From Osmia lignaria lignaria (taxonomy: Eukaryota > Arthropoda > Insecta > Hymenoptera > Megachilidae): DNA of 64,000 bases. The stretch covers positions 11,904,001-11,968,000 of the forward strand of contig NW_027478169.1 of NCBI RefSeq assembly GCF_051020975.1, given 5' to 3'. Both the position numbers and the translations under genes were made by a program. Positions 21,601 through 34,200 of the stretch are shown here, one piece after another; position 1 is the stretch's first letter; the number at the start of each line of letters is the position of its first letter. The notes beneath the pieces were generated by a model. The model was given only the letters and a program-made list of their open reading frames with translations. It did not search any database and was not told the DNA's origin.

Positions 21601-24600
21601 ATATATCGAGATATTTAAAAGTTCCGAAGCCGCACCAACATAATAGAGATACAGAAACACCCTGGCCCTTTTCTTTGAGATAACTCTGCACTAGTGCGAG
21701 CCGCAAATGCCACTTCCAGCTTAGCTGTGCAGAAGAAGAACAACAAGAAGAAGAAATATCTCGAAATATGTCCGTCAGGCACCTTCCCTTGAGATAAATC
21801 TGCAAATATCTCGGAAACGAAGCGAGCTATGGCAAAATGTTAAGAGACCTTTTTTGTAGAGAATTAAGTTTCCTACTTTTTATGTTCTATGATATTTTTT
21901 GATCAGAAGCGTAGTTTTCGAGATATATCGAGATATTTAAAAGTTCCGAAGCCGCACCAACATAATAGAGATACAGAAACACCGTGGGCCCTTTCTTTGA
22001 GATAACTCTGCACTAGTGCGAGCCGCAAATGCCACTTCCAGCTTAGCTGTGCAGAAGAAGAACAACAAGAAGAAGAAATATCTCGAAATATGTCCGTCAG
22101 GCCCCTTCCCTTGAGATAAATCTGCAAATATCTCGGAAACGAAGCGAGCTATGGCAAAATGTTAAGAGACCTTTTTTGTAGAGAATTAAGTTTCCTACTT
22201 TTTATGTTCTATGATATTTTTTGATCAGATGCGTAGTTCTCGAGATATATCAAGATATTTAAAAGTGCCGAAGCCGCACCAACATAATAGAGATACCGAA
22301 ACACCGTGGCCCCTTTCTTCGAGATAACTCTGCACTAGTGCGAGCCGCAAATGCCACTTCCAGCTTAGCTGTGCAGAAGAAGAACAACAAGAAGAAGAAA
22401 TATCTCGAAATATGTCCGTCAGGCCCGTTCCTTTGAGCTGAATCTGCAAATATCTCGGAAACGAAGCGAGCTATGGCAAAATGTTTACAGAAGTTTTTTG
22501 TAGAGAATTATGTTTCCTACAATTTATGTTCTATGATATTTTTTGATCAGATGCGTAGTTCTCGAGATATATCAAGATATTTAAAAGTTCCGAAGCCGCA
22601 CCAACATAATAGAGATACAGAAACACCGTGGCCCCTTTCTTTGAGATAACTCTGCACTAGTGCGAGCCGCAAATGCCACTTCCAGCTTAGCTGTGCAGAA
22701 GAAGAACAACAAGAAGAAGAAATATCTCGAAATATGTCCGTCAGGCCCCTTCCCTTGAGATAAATCTGCAAATATCTCGGAAACGAAGCGAGCTATGGCA
22801 AAATGTTAAGAGACCTTTTTTGTAGAGAATTAAGTTTCCTACTTTTTATGTTCTATGATATTTTTTGATCAGAAGCGTAGTTCTCGAGATATATCGAGAT
22901 ATTTAAAAGTTCCGAAGCCGCACCAACATAATAGAGATACAGAAACACCGTGGCCCTTTTCTTTGAGATAACTCTGCACTAGTGCGAGCCGCAAATGCCA
23001 CTTCCAGCTTAGCTGTGCAGAAGAAGAACAACAAGAAGAAGAAATATCTCGAAATATGTCCGTCAGGCCCCTTCCCTTGAGATAAATCTGCAAATATCTC
23101 GGAAACGAAGCGAGCTATGGCAAAATGTTAAGAGACCTTTTTTGTAGAGAATTAAGTTTCCTACTTTTTATGTTCTATGATATTTTTTGATCAGATGCGT
23201 AGTTCTCGAGATATATCAAGATATTTAAAAGTTCCGAAGCCGCACCAACATAATAGAGATACAGAAACACCGTGGCCCCTTTCTTCGAGATAACTCTGCA
23301 CTAGTGCGAGCCGCAAATGCCACTTCCAGCTTAGCTGTGCAGAAGAAGAACAACAAGAAGAAGAAATATCTCGAAATATGTCCGTCAGGCCCCTTCCCTT
23401 GAGATAAATCTGCAAATATCTCGGAAACGAAGCGAGCTATGCCAAAATGTTAAGAGACCTTTTTTGTAGAGAATTATGTTTCCTACTTTTTATGTTCTAT
23501 GATATTTTTTGATCAGATGCGTAGTTCTCGAGATATATCAAGATATTTAAAAGTTCCGAAGCCGCACCAACATAATAGAAATACAGAAACACCGTGGCCC
23601 CTTTCTTTGAGATTACTCTGCACTATTGCGAGCTGCAAATGCCACTTCCAGCTTAGCTGTGCAGAAGAAGAACAACAAGAAGAAGAAATATCTCGAAATA
23701 TGTCCGTCAGGCCCGTTCCTTTGAGCTGAATCTGCAAATATCTCGGAAACGAAGCGAGCTATGGCAAAATGTTAAGAGACCTTTTTTGTAGAAAATTAAG
23801 TTTCCTACTTTTTATGTTCTATGATATTTTTTGATCAGAAGCGTAGTTTTCGAGATATATCGAGATATTTAAAAGTTCCGAAGCCGCACCAACATAATAG
23901 AAATACAGAAACACCGTGGCCCCTTTCTTTGAGATTACTCTGCACTATTGCGAGCTGCAAATGCCACTTCCAGCTTAGCTGTGCAGAAGAAGAACAACAA
24001 GAAGAAGAAATATCTCGAAATATGTCCGTCAGGCCCGTTCCTTTGAGCTGAATCTGCAAATATCTCGGAAACGAAGCGAGCTATGGCAAAATGTTAAGAG
24101 ACCTTTTTTGTAGAAAATTAAGTTTCCTACTTTTTATGTTCTATGATATTTTTTGATCAGAAGCGTAGTTTTCGAGATATATCGAGATATTTAAAAGTTC
24201 CGAAGCCGCACCAACATAATAGAGATACAGAAACACCGTGGGCCCTTTCTTTGAGATAACTCTGCACTAGTGCGAGCCGCAAATGCCACTTCCAGCTTAG
24301 CTGTGCAGAAGAAGAACAACAAGAAGAAGAAATATCTCGAAATATGTCCGTCAGGCCCCTTCCCTTGAGATAAATCTGCAAATATCTCGGAAACGAAGCG
24401 AGCTATGGCAAAATGTTAAGAGACCTTTTTTGTAGAGAATTAAGTTTCCTACTTTTTATGTTCTATGATATTTTTTGATCAGATGCGTAGTTCTCGAGAT
24501 ATATCAAGATATTTAAAAGTTCCGAAGCCGCACCAACATAATAGAGATACAGAAACACCGTGGCCCCTTTCTTCGAGATAACTCTGCACTAGTGCGAGCC

Positions 24601-25754
24601 GCAAATGCCACTTCCAGCTTAGCTGTGCAGAAGAAGAACAACAAGAAGAAGAAATATCTCGAAATATGTCCGTCAGGCCCCTTCCCTTGAGATAAATCTG
24701 CAAATATCTCGGAAACGAAGCGAGCTATGCCAAAATGTTAAGAGACCTTTCTTGTAGAGAATTATGTTTCCTACTTTTTATGTTCTATGATATTTTTTGA
24801 TCAGATGCGTAGTTCTCGAGATATATCAAGATATTTAAAAGTTCCGAAGCCGCACCAACATAATAGAAATACAGAAACACCGTGGCCCCTTTCTTTGAGA
24901 TTACTCTGCACTATTGCGAGCTGCAAATGCCACTTCCAGCTTAGCTGTGCAGAAGAAGAACAACAAGAAGAAGAAATATCTCGAAATATGTCCGTCAGGC
25001 CCGTTCCTTTGAGCTGAATCTGCAAATATCTCGGAAACGAAGCGAGCTATGGCAAAATGTTTAGAGACGTTTTTTGTAGAGAATTATGTTTCCTACAATT
25101 TATGTTCTATGATATTTTTTGATCAGATGCGTAGTTCTCGAGATATATCAAGATATTTAAAAGTTCCGAAGCCGCACCAACATAATAGAGATACAGAAAC
25201 ACCGTGGCCCCTTTCTTTGAGATAACTCTGCACTAGTGCGAGCCGCAAATGCCACTTCCAGCTTAGCTGTGCAGAAGAAGAACAACAAGAAGAAGAAATA
25301 TCTCGAAATATGTCCGTCAGGCCCCTTCCCTTGAGATAAATCTGCAAATATCTCGGAAACGAAGCGAGCTATGGCAAAATGTTAAGAGACCTTTTTTGTA
25401 GAGAACTAAGTTTCCTACTTTTTATGTTCTATGATATTTTTTGATCAGATGCGTAGTTCTCGAGATATATCAAGATATTTAAAAGTTCCGAAGCCGCACC
25501 AACATAATAGAGATACAGAAACACCGTGGCCCCTTTCTTCGAGATAACTCTGCACTAGTGCGAGCCGCAAATGCCACTTCCAGCTTAGCTGTGCAGAAGA
25601 AGAACAACAAGAAGAAGAAATATCTCGAAATATGTCCGTCAGGCCCCTTCCCTTGAGATAAATCTGCAAATATCTCGGAAACGAAGCGAGCTATGCCAAA
25701 ATGTTAAGAGACCTTTTTTGTAGAGAATTATGTTTCCTACTTTTTATGTTCTAT
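18671..25754 (+). repeat. 22-monomer region with irregular 4- and 10-monomer periodicities
   Basis: Monomers carrying aatagaaatacag start near 18993, 20281, 23501, 23823 and 24789, mostly next to a copy with tttcttcgag, and four tttcttcgag copies are followed by gctatgccaaaatg (near 20219, 23438, 24727 and 25692). The four-monomer run 19315-20602 recurs at 22535-23822, an offset of 3220 bp. The ccgtgggcc and agataccg monomers at 21891-22856 repeat 17061-18026 at an offset of 4830 bp. The order is shuffled between copies, so no single higher-order unit describes the region. Confidence 0.75.
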
Positions 25755-27042
25755 GATATTTTTTGATCAGATGCGTAGTTCTCGAGATATATCAAGATAT
25801 TTAAAAGTTCCGAAGCCGCACCAACATAATAGAGATACAGAAACACCGTGGCCCCTTTCTTTGAGATAACTCTGCACTAGTGCGAGCCGCAATTGCCACT
25901 TCCAGCTTAGCTGTGCAGAGGAAGAACAACAAGAAGAAGAAATATCTCGAAATATGTCCGTCAGGCCCCTTCCCTTGAGATAAATCTGCAAATATCTCGG
26001 AAACGAAGCGAGCTATGGCAAAATGTTAAGAGACCTTTTTTGTAGAGAATTAAGTTTCCTACTTTTAATCTTCTATGATATTTTTTGAGCAGATGCGTAG
26101 TTTTCGAGATATATCAAGATATTTAAAAGTGCCGAAGCCGCACCAACATAATAGAGATACCGAAACACCGTGGCCCCTTTCTTCGAGATAACTCTGCACT
26201 AGTGCGAGCCGCAAATGCCACTTCCAGCTTAGCTGTGCAGAAGAAGAACAACAAGAAGAAGAAATATCTCGAAATATGTCCGTCAGGCCCGTTCCTTTGA
26301 GCTGAATCTGCAAATATCTCGGAAACGAAGCGAGCTATGGCAAAATGTTTAGAGACGTTTTTTGTAGAGAATTATGTTTCCTACAATTTATGTTCTATGA
26401 TATTTTTTGATCAGATGCGTAGTTCTCGAGATATATCAAGATATTTAAAAGTTCCGAAGCCGCACCAACATAATAGAGATACAGAAACACCGTGGCCCCT
26501 TTCTTTGAGATAACTCTGCACTAGTGCGAGCCGCAAATGCCACTTCCAGCTTAGCTGTGCAGAAGAAGAACAACAAGAAGAAGAAGTATCTCGAAATATG
26601 TCCGTCAGGCCCCTTCCCTTGAGATAAATCTGCAAATATCTCGGAAACGAAGCGAGCTATGGCAAAATGTTAAGAGACCTTTTTTGTAGAGAATTAAGTT
26701 TCCTACTTTTTATGTTCTATGATATTTTTTGATCAGAAGCGTAGTTTTCGAGATATATCGAGATATTTAAAAGTTCCGAAGCCGCACCAACATAATAGAG
26801 ATACCGAAACACCGTGGCCCCTTTCTTTGAGATAACTCTGCACTAGTGCGAGCCGCAAATGCCACTCCCAGCTTAGCTGTGCAGAAGAAGAACAACAAGA
26901 AGAAGAAATATCTCGAAATATGTCCGTCAGGCCCCTTCCCTTGAGATAAATCTGCAAATATCTCGGAAACGAAGCGAGCTATGGCAAAATGTTACGAGAC
27001 CTTATTTGTAGAGAATTAAGTTTCCTACTTTTTATGTTCTAT
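25755..27042 (+). repeat. Mosaic of two distant donor segments at the end of domain I
   Basis: The left half of this four-monomer stretch carries the aattgcc marker (near 25891) and acttttaatcttc with gagcagatgcg and ttttcg (near 26057-26106). These repeat the extreme left of the window at an offset of 23500 bp. From about 26.13 kb rightward it instead carries aaaagtgccg with agataccg, then gaagtatctc, then a18-t27-g40 with agataccg, which repeats about 17.43-18.35 kb at an offset of 8694 bp (27 monomers). The switch lies inside the monomer starting at 26077. Confidence 0.78.
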
Positions 27043-27363
27043 GATATTTTTTGATCAGATGCGTAGTTCTCGAGATATATCAAGATATTTAAAAGTTCCG
27101 AAGCCGCACCAACATAATAGAGATACAGAAACACCGTGGCCCCTTTCTTTGAGATAACTCTGCACTATTGCGAGCTGTAAATGCCACTTCCAGCTTAGCT
27201 GTGCAGAAGAAGAACAACAAGAAGAAAATATATCTCGAAATATGTCCGTCAGGCCCCTTCCCTTGAGATATATCTGCAAATATCTCGGAAACAAAGCGAG
27301 CTATGGCAAAATGTTAAGAGACCTTTTTTGTAGAGAATTATGTTTCCTACAATTCATGTTCTC
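27043..27363 (+). repeat. 321-bp monomer, single-base deletion at its 3' end
   Basis: The end reads aattcatgttctcgatattt instead of aatttatgttctatgatattt, one base shorter. The same monomer has gaaaatatatctc, acaaagcgag and tatgtttcc, and the next one has gagatatgtaaaag. This constellation recurs at 30262-30582 and 30905-31225, so the deletion marks a single ancestral copy that was later multiplied. Confidence 0.9.
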
Positions 27364-30261
27364 GATATTTTTTGGTCAGAAGCGTAGTTTTCGAGATATA
27401 TCGAGATATGTAAAAGTTCCGAAGCCGCACCAACATAATAGAGATACAGAAACACCGTGGCCCCTTTCTTTGAGATAACTCTGCACTATTGCGAGCTGTA
27501 AATGCCACTTCCAGCTTAGCTGTGCAGAAGAAGAACAACAAGAAGAAGACATATCTCGAAATATGTCCGTCAGGCCCCTTCCCTTGAGATATATCTGCAA
27601 ATATCTCGGAAACGAAGCGAGCTATGGCAAAATGTTAAGAGACCTTTTTTGTAGAGAACTATGTTATCTACAATTTATGTTCTATGATATTTTTTGATCA
27701 GAAGCGTAGTTTTCGAGATATATCGAGATATTTAAAAGTTCCGAAGCCGCACCAACATAATAGAGATACAGAAACACCGTGGCCCCTTTCTTTGAGATAA
27801 CTCTGCACTATTGCGAGCCGCAAATGCCACTTCCAGCTTAGCTGTGCAGAAGAAGAACAACAAGAAGAAGAAATATCTCGAAATATGTCCGTCAGGCCCC
27901 TTCCCTTGAGATAAATCTGCAAATATCTCGGAAACGAAGCGAGCTATGGCAAAATGTTGAGAGACCTTTTTTGTAGAGAATTAAGTTTCCTACGTTTTAT
28001 GTTCTATGATATTTTTTGATCAGATGCGTAGTTCTCGACATATATCAAGATATTTAAAAGTTCCGAAGCCGCACCAACATAATAGAGATACAGAAACACC
28101 GTGGCCCCTTTCTTTGAGATAACTCTGCACTATTGCGAGCTGCAAATGCCACTTCCAGCTTAGCTGTGCAGAAGAAGAACATCAAGAAGAAGAAATATCT
28201 CGAAATATGTCCGTCAGGCCCCTTCCCTTGAGATAAATCTGCAAATATCTCGGAAACGAAGAGAGCTATGGCAAAATGTTAAGAGACCTTTTTTGTAGAG
28301 AATTAAGTTTCCTACTTTTTATGTTCTATGATATTTTTTGATCTGATGCGTAGTTGTCGAGATATATCAAGATATTTAAAAGTTCCGAAGCCGCACCAAC
28401 ATAATAGAGATACAGAAACACCGTGGCCCCTTTCTTTGAGATAACTCTGCACTATTGCGAGCTGCAAATGCCACTTCCAGCTTAGCTGTGCAGAGGAAGA
28501 ACAACAAGAAGAAGAAATATCTCGAAATATGTCCGTCAGGCCAGTTCCTTTGAGCTGAATCTGCAAATATCTCGGAACCGAAGCGAGCTATGGCAAAATG
28601 TTAAGAGACGTTTTTTGTAGAGAATTATGTTTCCTACAATTTATGTTCTATGATATTTTTTGATCAGAAGCGTAGTTTTCGAGATATATCGAGATATTTA
28701 AAAGTTCCGAAGCCGCACCAACATAATAGGGATACAGAAACACCGTGGCCCCTTTCTTTGAGATAACTCTGCAGTATTGCGAGCTGTAAATGCCACTTCC
28801 AGCTTAGCTGTGCAGAAGAACAACAACAAGAAGAAGAAATATCTCGAAATATGTCCGTCAGGCCCCTTCCCTTGAGATAAATCTGCAAATATCTCGGAAA
28901 CGAAGAGAGCTATGGCAAAATGTTAAGAGACCTTTTGTGTAGAGAATTAAGTTTCCTACTTTTTATGTTCTATGATATTTTTTGATCTGATGCGTAGTTC
29001 TCGAGATATATCAAGATATTTAAAAGTTCCGAAGCCGCACCAACATAATAGAGATACAGAAACACCGTGGCCCCTTTCTTTGAGATAACTCTGCACTATT
29101 GCGAGCTGTAAATGCCACTTCCAGCTTAGCTGTGCAGAAGAAGAACAACAAGAAGAAGAAATATCTCGAAATATGTCCGTCAGGCCCCTTCCCTTGAGAT
29201 ATAACTGCAAATATCTCGGAAACGAAGCGAGCTATGGCAAAATGTTAAGAGACCTTTTTTGTAGAGAATTATGTTTCCTACAATTTATGTTCTATGATAT
29301 TTTTTGATCAGAAGCGTAGTTTTCGAGATATATCGAGATATTTAAAAGTTCCGAAGCCGCACCAACATAATAGAGATGCAGAAACACCGTGGCCCCTTTC
29401 TTTCAGATAACTCTGCACTAGTGCGAGCCGCAAATGCCACTTCCAGCTTTGCTGTGCAGAAGAAGAACAACAAGAAGAAGAAATATCTCGAAATATGTCC
29501 GTCAGGCCCCTTCCCTCGAGATAAATCTGCAAATATCTCGGAAACGAAGCGAGCTATGGCAAAATGTTAAGAGACCTTTTTTGTAGAGAATTAAGGTTCC
29601 TACTTTTTATGTTCTATGATATTTTTTGATCATATGCGTAGTTCTCGAGATATATCAAGATATTTAAAAGTTCCGAAGCCGCACCAACATAATAGAGATA
29701 CAGAAACACCGTGGCCCCTTTCTTTGAGATAACACTGCACTATTGCGAGCTGTAAATGCCACTTCCAGCTTAGCTGTGCAGAAGAAGAACAACAAGAAGA
29801 AGACATATCTCGAAATATGTCCGTCAGGCCCCTTCCCTTGAGATATATCTGCAAATATCTCGGAAACGAAGCGAGCTATGGCAAAATGTTAAGAGACCTT
29901 TTTTGTAGAGAATTATGTTTCCTACAATTTATGTTCTATGATATTTTTTGATCAGAAGCGTAGTTTTCGAGATATATCGAGATATTTAAAAGTTCCGAAG
30001 CCGCACCAACATAATTGGGATACAGAAACACCGTGGCCCCTTTCTTTGAGATAACTCTGCAGTATTGCGAGCTGTAAATGCCACTTCCAGCTTAGCTGTG
30101 CAGAAGAAGAACAACAAGAAGAAGAAATATCTCGAAATATGTCCGTCAGGACCCTTCCCTTGAGATAAATCTGCAAATATCTCGGAAACGAAGAGAGCTA
30201 TGGCAAAATGTTAAGAGACCTTTTGTGTAGAGAATTAAGTTTCCTACTTTTTATGTTCTAT

Positions 30262-30582
30262 GATATTTTTTGATCTGATGCGTAGTTCTCGAGATATATC
30301 AAGATATTTAAAAGTTCCGAAGCCGCACCAACATAATAGAGATACAGAAACACCGTGGCCCCTTTCTTTGAGATAACTCTGCACTATTGCGAGCTGTAAA
30401 TGCCACTTCCAGCTTAGCTGTGCAGAAGAAGAACAACAAGAAGAAAATATATCTCGAAATATGTCCGTCAGGCCCCTTCCCTTGAGATATATCTGCAAAT
30501 ATCTCGGAAACAAAGCGAGCTATGGCAAAATGTTAAGAGACCTTTTTTGTAGAGAATTATGTTTCCTACAATTCATGTTGTC
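30262..30582 (+). repeat. 321-bp monomer (second case)
   Basis: This copy carries the same linked series as 27043-27363: gaaaatatatctc, acaaagcgag, aattcatg and a shortened end, here catgttgtcgatattt with one further c-to-g change. The next monomer has gagatatgtaaaag and aacatcaag. Confidence 0.9.
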
Positions 30583-30904
30583 GATATTTTTTGATCAGAA
30601 GCGTAGTTTTCGAGATATATCGAGATATGTAAAAGTTCCGAAGCCGCACCAACATAATAGAGATACAGAAACACCGTGGCCCCTTTCTTTGAGATAACTC
30701 TGCACTATTGCGAGCCGCAAATGCCACTTCCAGCTTACCTGTGCAGAAGAAGAACATCAAGAAGAAGAAATATCTCGAAATATGTCCGTCAGGCCCCTTC
30801 CCTTGAGGTAAATCTGCAAATATCTCGGAAACGAAGAGAGCTATGGCAAAATGTTAAGCGACCTTTTTTGTAGAGAATTAAGTTTCCTACTTTTTATGTT
30901 CTAT

Positions 30905-31225
30905 GATATTTTTTGATCTGATGCGTAGTTCTCGAGATATATCAAGATATTTAAAAGTTCCGAAGCCGCACCAACATAATTGGGATACAGAAACACCGTG
31001 GCCCCTTTCTTTGAGATAACTCTGCAGTATTGCGAGCTGTAAATGCCACTTCCAGCTTAGCTGTGCAGAAGAAGAACAACAAGAAGAAAATATATCTCGA
31101 AATATGTCCGTCAGGCCCCTTCCCTTGAGATATATCTGCAAATATCTCGGAAACAAAGCGAGCTATGGCAAAATGTTAAGAGACCTTTTTTGTAGAGAAT
31201 TATGTTTCCTACAATTCATGTTCTC
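30905..31225 (+). repeat. 321-bp monomer (third case)
   Basis: This copy carries the same deletion and linked variants, two monomers after the second case (offset 643 bp). Its 5' part has aattgggatac and gcagtattgcg from another lineage (compare near 30015 and 30060), so the deletion haplotype has been joined to a different left half. Confidence 0.9.
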
Positions 31226-34200
31226 GATATTTTTTGATCAGAAGCGTAGTTTTCGAGATATATCGAGATATGTAAAAGTTCCGAAGCCGCACCAACATAA
31301 TAGAGATACAGAAACACCGTGGCCCCTTTCTTTGAGATAACTCTGCACTATTGCGAGCCGCAAATGCCACTTCCAGCTTAGCTGTGCAGAAGAAGAACAT
31401 CAAGAAGAAGAAATATCTCGAAATATGTCCGTCAGGCCCCTTCCCTTGAGATAAATCTGCAAATATCTCGGAAACGAAGAGAGCTATGGCAAAATGTTAA
31501 GAGACCTTTTTTGTAGAGAATTAAGTTTCCTACTTTTTATGTTCTATGATATTTTTTGATCTGATGCGTAGTTCTCGAGATATATCAAGATATTTAAAAG
31601 TTCCGAAGCCGCACCAACATAATAGAGATACAGAAACACCGTGGCCCCTTTCTTTGAGATAACTCTGCACTATTGCGAGCTGCAAATGCCACTTCCAGCT
31701 TAGCTGTGCAGAGGAAGAACAACAAGAAGAAGAAATATCTCGAAATATGTCCGTCAGGCCCCTTCCCTTGAGATAAATCTGCAAATATCTCGGAAACGAA
31801 GAGAGCTATGGCAAAATGTTAAGAGACCTTTTTTGTAGAGAATTAAGTTTCCTACTTTTTATGTTCTATGATATTTTTTGATCAGATGCGTAGTTCTCGA
31901 GATATATCAAGATATTTAAAAGTTCCGAAGCCGCACCAACATAATAGAGATACAGAAACACCGTGGCCCCTTTCTTTGAGATAACTCTGCACTATTGCGA
32001 GCTGCAAATGCCACTTCCAGCTTAGCTGTGCAGAAGAAGAACAACAAGAAGAAGAAATATCTCGAAATATGTCCGTCAGGCCCCTTCCCTTGAGATAAAT
32101 CTGCAAATATCTCGGAAACGAAGCGAGCTATGGCAAAATGTTGAGAGACCTTTTTTGTAGAGAATTAAGTTTCCTACTATTTATGTTCTATGATATTTTT
32201 GGATCAGATGCATAGTTCTCGAGATATATCAAGATATTTAAAAGTTCCGAAGCCGCACCAACATAATAGAGATACAGAAACACCGTGGCCCCTTTCTTTG
32301 AGATAACTCTGCACTAGAGCGAGCCGCAAATGCCACTTCCAGCTTAGCTGTGCAGAAGAAGAACAACAAGAAGAAGAAATATCTCGAAATATGTCCGTCA
32401 GGCCACTTCCCTTGAGATAAATCTGCAAATATCTCGGAAACGAAGAGAGCTATGGCAAAATGTTAAGAGACCTTTTTTGTAGAGAATTAAGTTTCCTACT
32501 TTTTATGTTCTATGATATTTTTTGATCTGGTGCGTAGTTCTCGAGATATATCAAGATATTTAAAAGTTCCGAAGCCGCACCTACATAATAGAGATACAGA
32601 AACACCGTGGCCCCTTTCTTTGAGATAACTCTGCACTATTGCGAGCTGTAAATGCCACTTCCAGCTTAGCTGTGCAGAAGAAGAACAACAAGAAGAAGAA
32701 ATATCTCGAAATATGTCCGTCAGGCCCCTTCCCTTGAGATATATCTGCAAATATCTCGGAAACGAAGCGAGCTATGGCGAAATGTTAAGAGACCTTTTTT
32801 GTAGAGAATTATGTTTCCTACAATTTATGTTCTATGATATTTTTTGATCAGAAGCGTAGTTTTCGAGATATATCGAGATATTTAAAAGTTCCGAAGCCGC
32901 ACCAACATAATAGAGATACAGAAACACCGTGGCCCCTTTCGTTGAGATAACTCTGCTCTAGTGCGAGCCGCAAATGCCACTTCCAGCTTAGCTGTGCAGA
33001 AGAAGAACAACAAGAAGAAGAAATATCTCGAAATATGTCCGTCAGGCCCCTTCCCTTGAGATAAATCTGCAAATATCTCGGAAACGAAGCGAGCTATGGC
33101 AAAATGTTAAGAGACGTTTTTTGTAGAGAATTAAGTTTCCTACTTTTTATGTTCTATGATATTTTTTGATCAGATGCGTAGTTCTCGAGATATATCAAGA
33201 TATTTAAAAGTTCCGAAGCCGCACCAACATAATAGAGATACAGAAACACCGTGGCCCCTTTCTTTGAGATAACTCTGCACTATTGCGAGCTGCAAATGCC
33301 ACTTCCAGCTTAGCTGTGCAGAGGAAGAACAACAAGAAGAAGAAATATCTCGAAATATGTCCGTCAGGCCAGTTCCTTTGAGCTGAATCTGCAAATATCT
33401 CGGGAACGAAGCGAGCTATGGCAAAATGTTAAGAGACCTTTTTTGTAGAGAATTAAGTTTCCTACTTTTTATGTTCTATGATATTTTTTGATCAGATGCG
33501 TAGTTCTCGAGATATATCAAGATATCTAAAAGTTCCGAAGCCGCACCAACATAATAGAGATACAGAAACACCGTGGCCCCTTTCTTTGAGATAACTCTGT
33601 ACTATTGCGAGCTGCAAATGCCACTTCCAGCTTAGCTGTGCAGAAGAAGAACAACAAGAAGAAGAAATATCTCGAAATATGTCCGTCAGGCCCCTTCCCT
33701 TGAGATAAATCTGCAAATATCTCGGAAACGAAGAGAGCTATGGCAAAATGTTAAGAGACCTTTTTTGTAGAGAATTATGTTTCCTACAATTTATGTTCTA
33801 TGATATTTTTTGATCAGAAGCGTAGTTTTCGAGATATATCGAGATATTTAAAAGTTCCGAAGCCGCACCAACATAATAGAGATACAGAAACACCGTGGCC
33901 CCTTTCGTTGAGATAACTCTGCACTAGTGCGAGCCGCAAATGCCACTTCCAGCTTAGCTGTGCAGAAGAAGAACAACAAGAAGAAGAAATATCTCGAAAT
34001 ATGTCCGTCAGGCCCCTTCCCTTGAGATAAATCTGCAAATATCTCGGAAACGAAGCGAGCTATGGCAAAATGTTAAGAGACCTTTTTTGTAGAGAATTAA
34101 GTTTCCTACTTTTTATGTTCTATGATATTTTTTGATCAGATGCGTAGTTCTCGAGATATATTAAGATATTTAAAAGTTCCGAAGCCGCACCAACATAATA

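Larger units (their letters stand above)
1..27042 (+). repeat. Array domain I (about 84 monomers)
   Basis: This left part is defined by variants not found further right. One is gagattactc linked to actattgcgagctgc, last seen near 24.9 kb. The other is tttcttcgagataactc, last seen near 26.18 kb. A third haplotype, cccgttcctttgagctg followed by acgttttttg, aattatg and caatttatg, is abundant here but also occurs to the right. Copies with both the actattgc core and gagataactc are limited to the rare gccagctgc form. The domain is organised by nested 4-, 8/9-, 10- and 11-monomer copies described separately. The boundary is drawn at the monomer where the gagctgtaaatg form begins and the domain I markers have ended; it is a change in variant composition, not a break in the repeat. 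Confidence 0.8.

Noticed and set aside
28341..28370. Hammerhead-ribozyme core (ctgatg in gatctgatgcg monomers)
   Set aside because: Some satellites encode hammerheads, but here the conserved ctganga is ctgatgc, occurs only in a few domain II copies, and no paired gaaa with flanking helices could be drawn.
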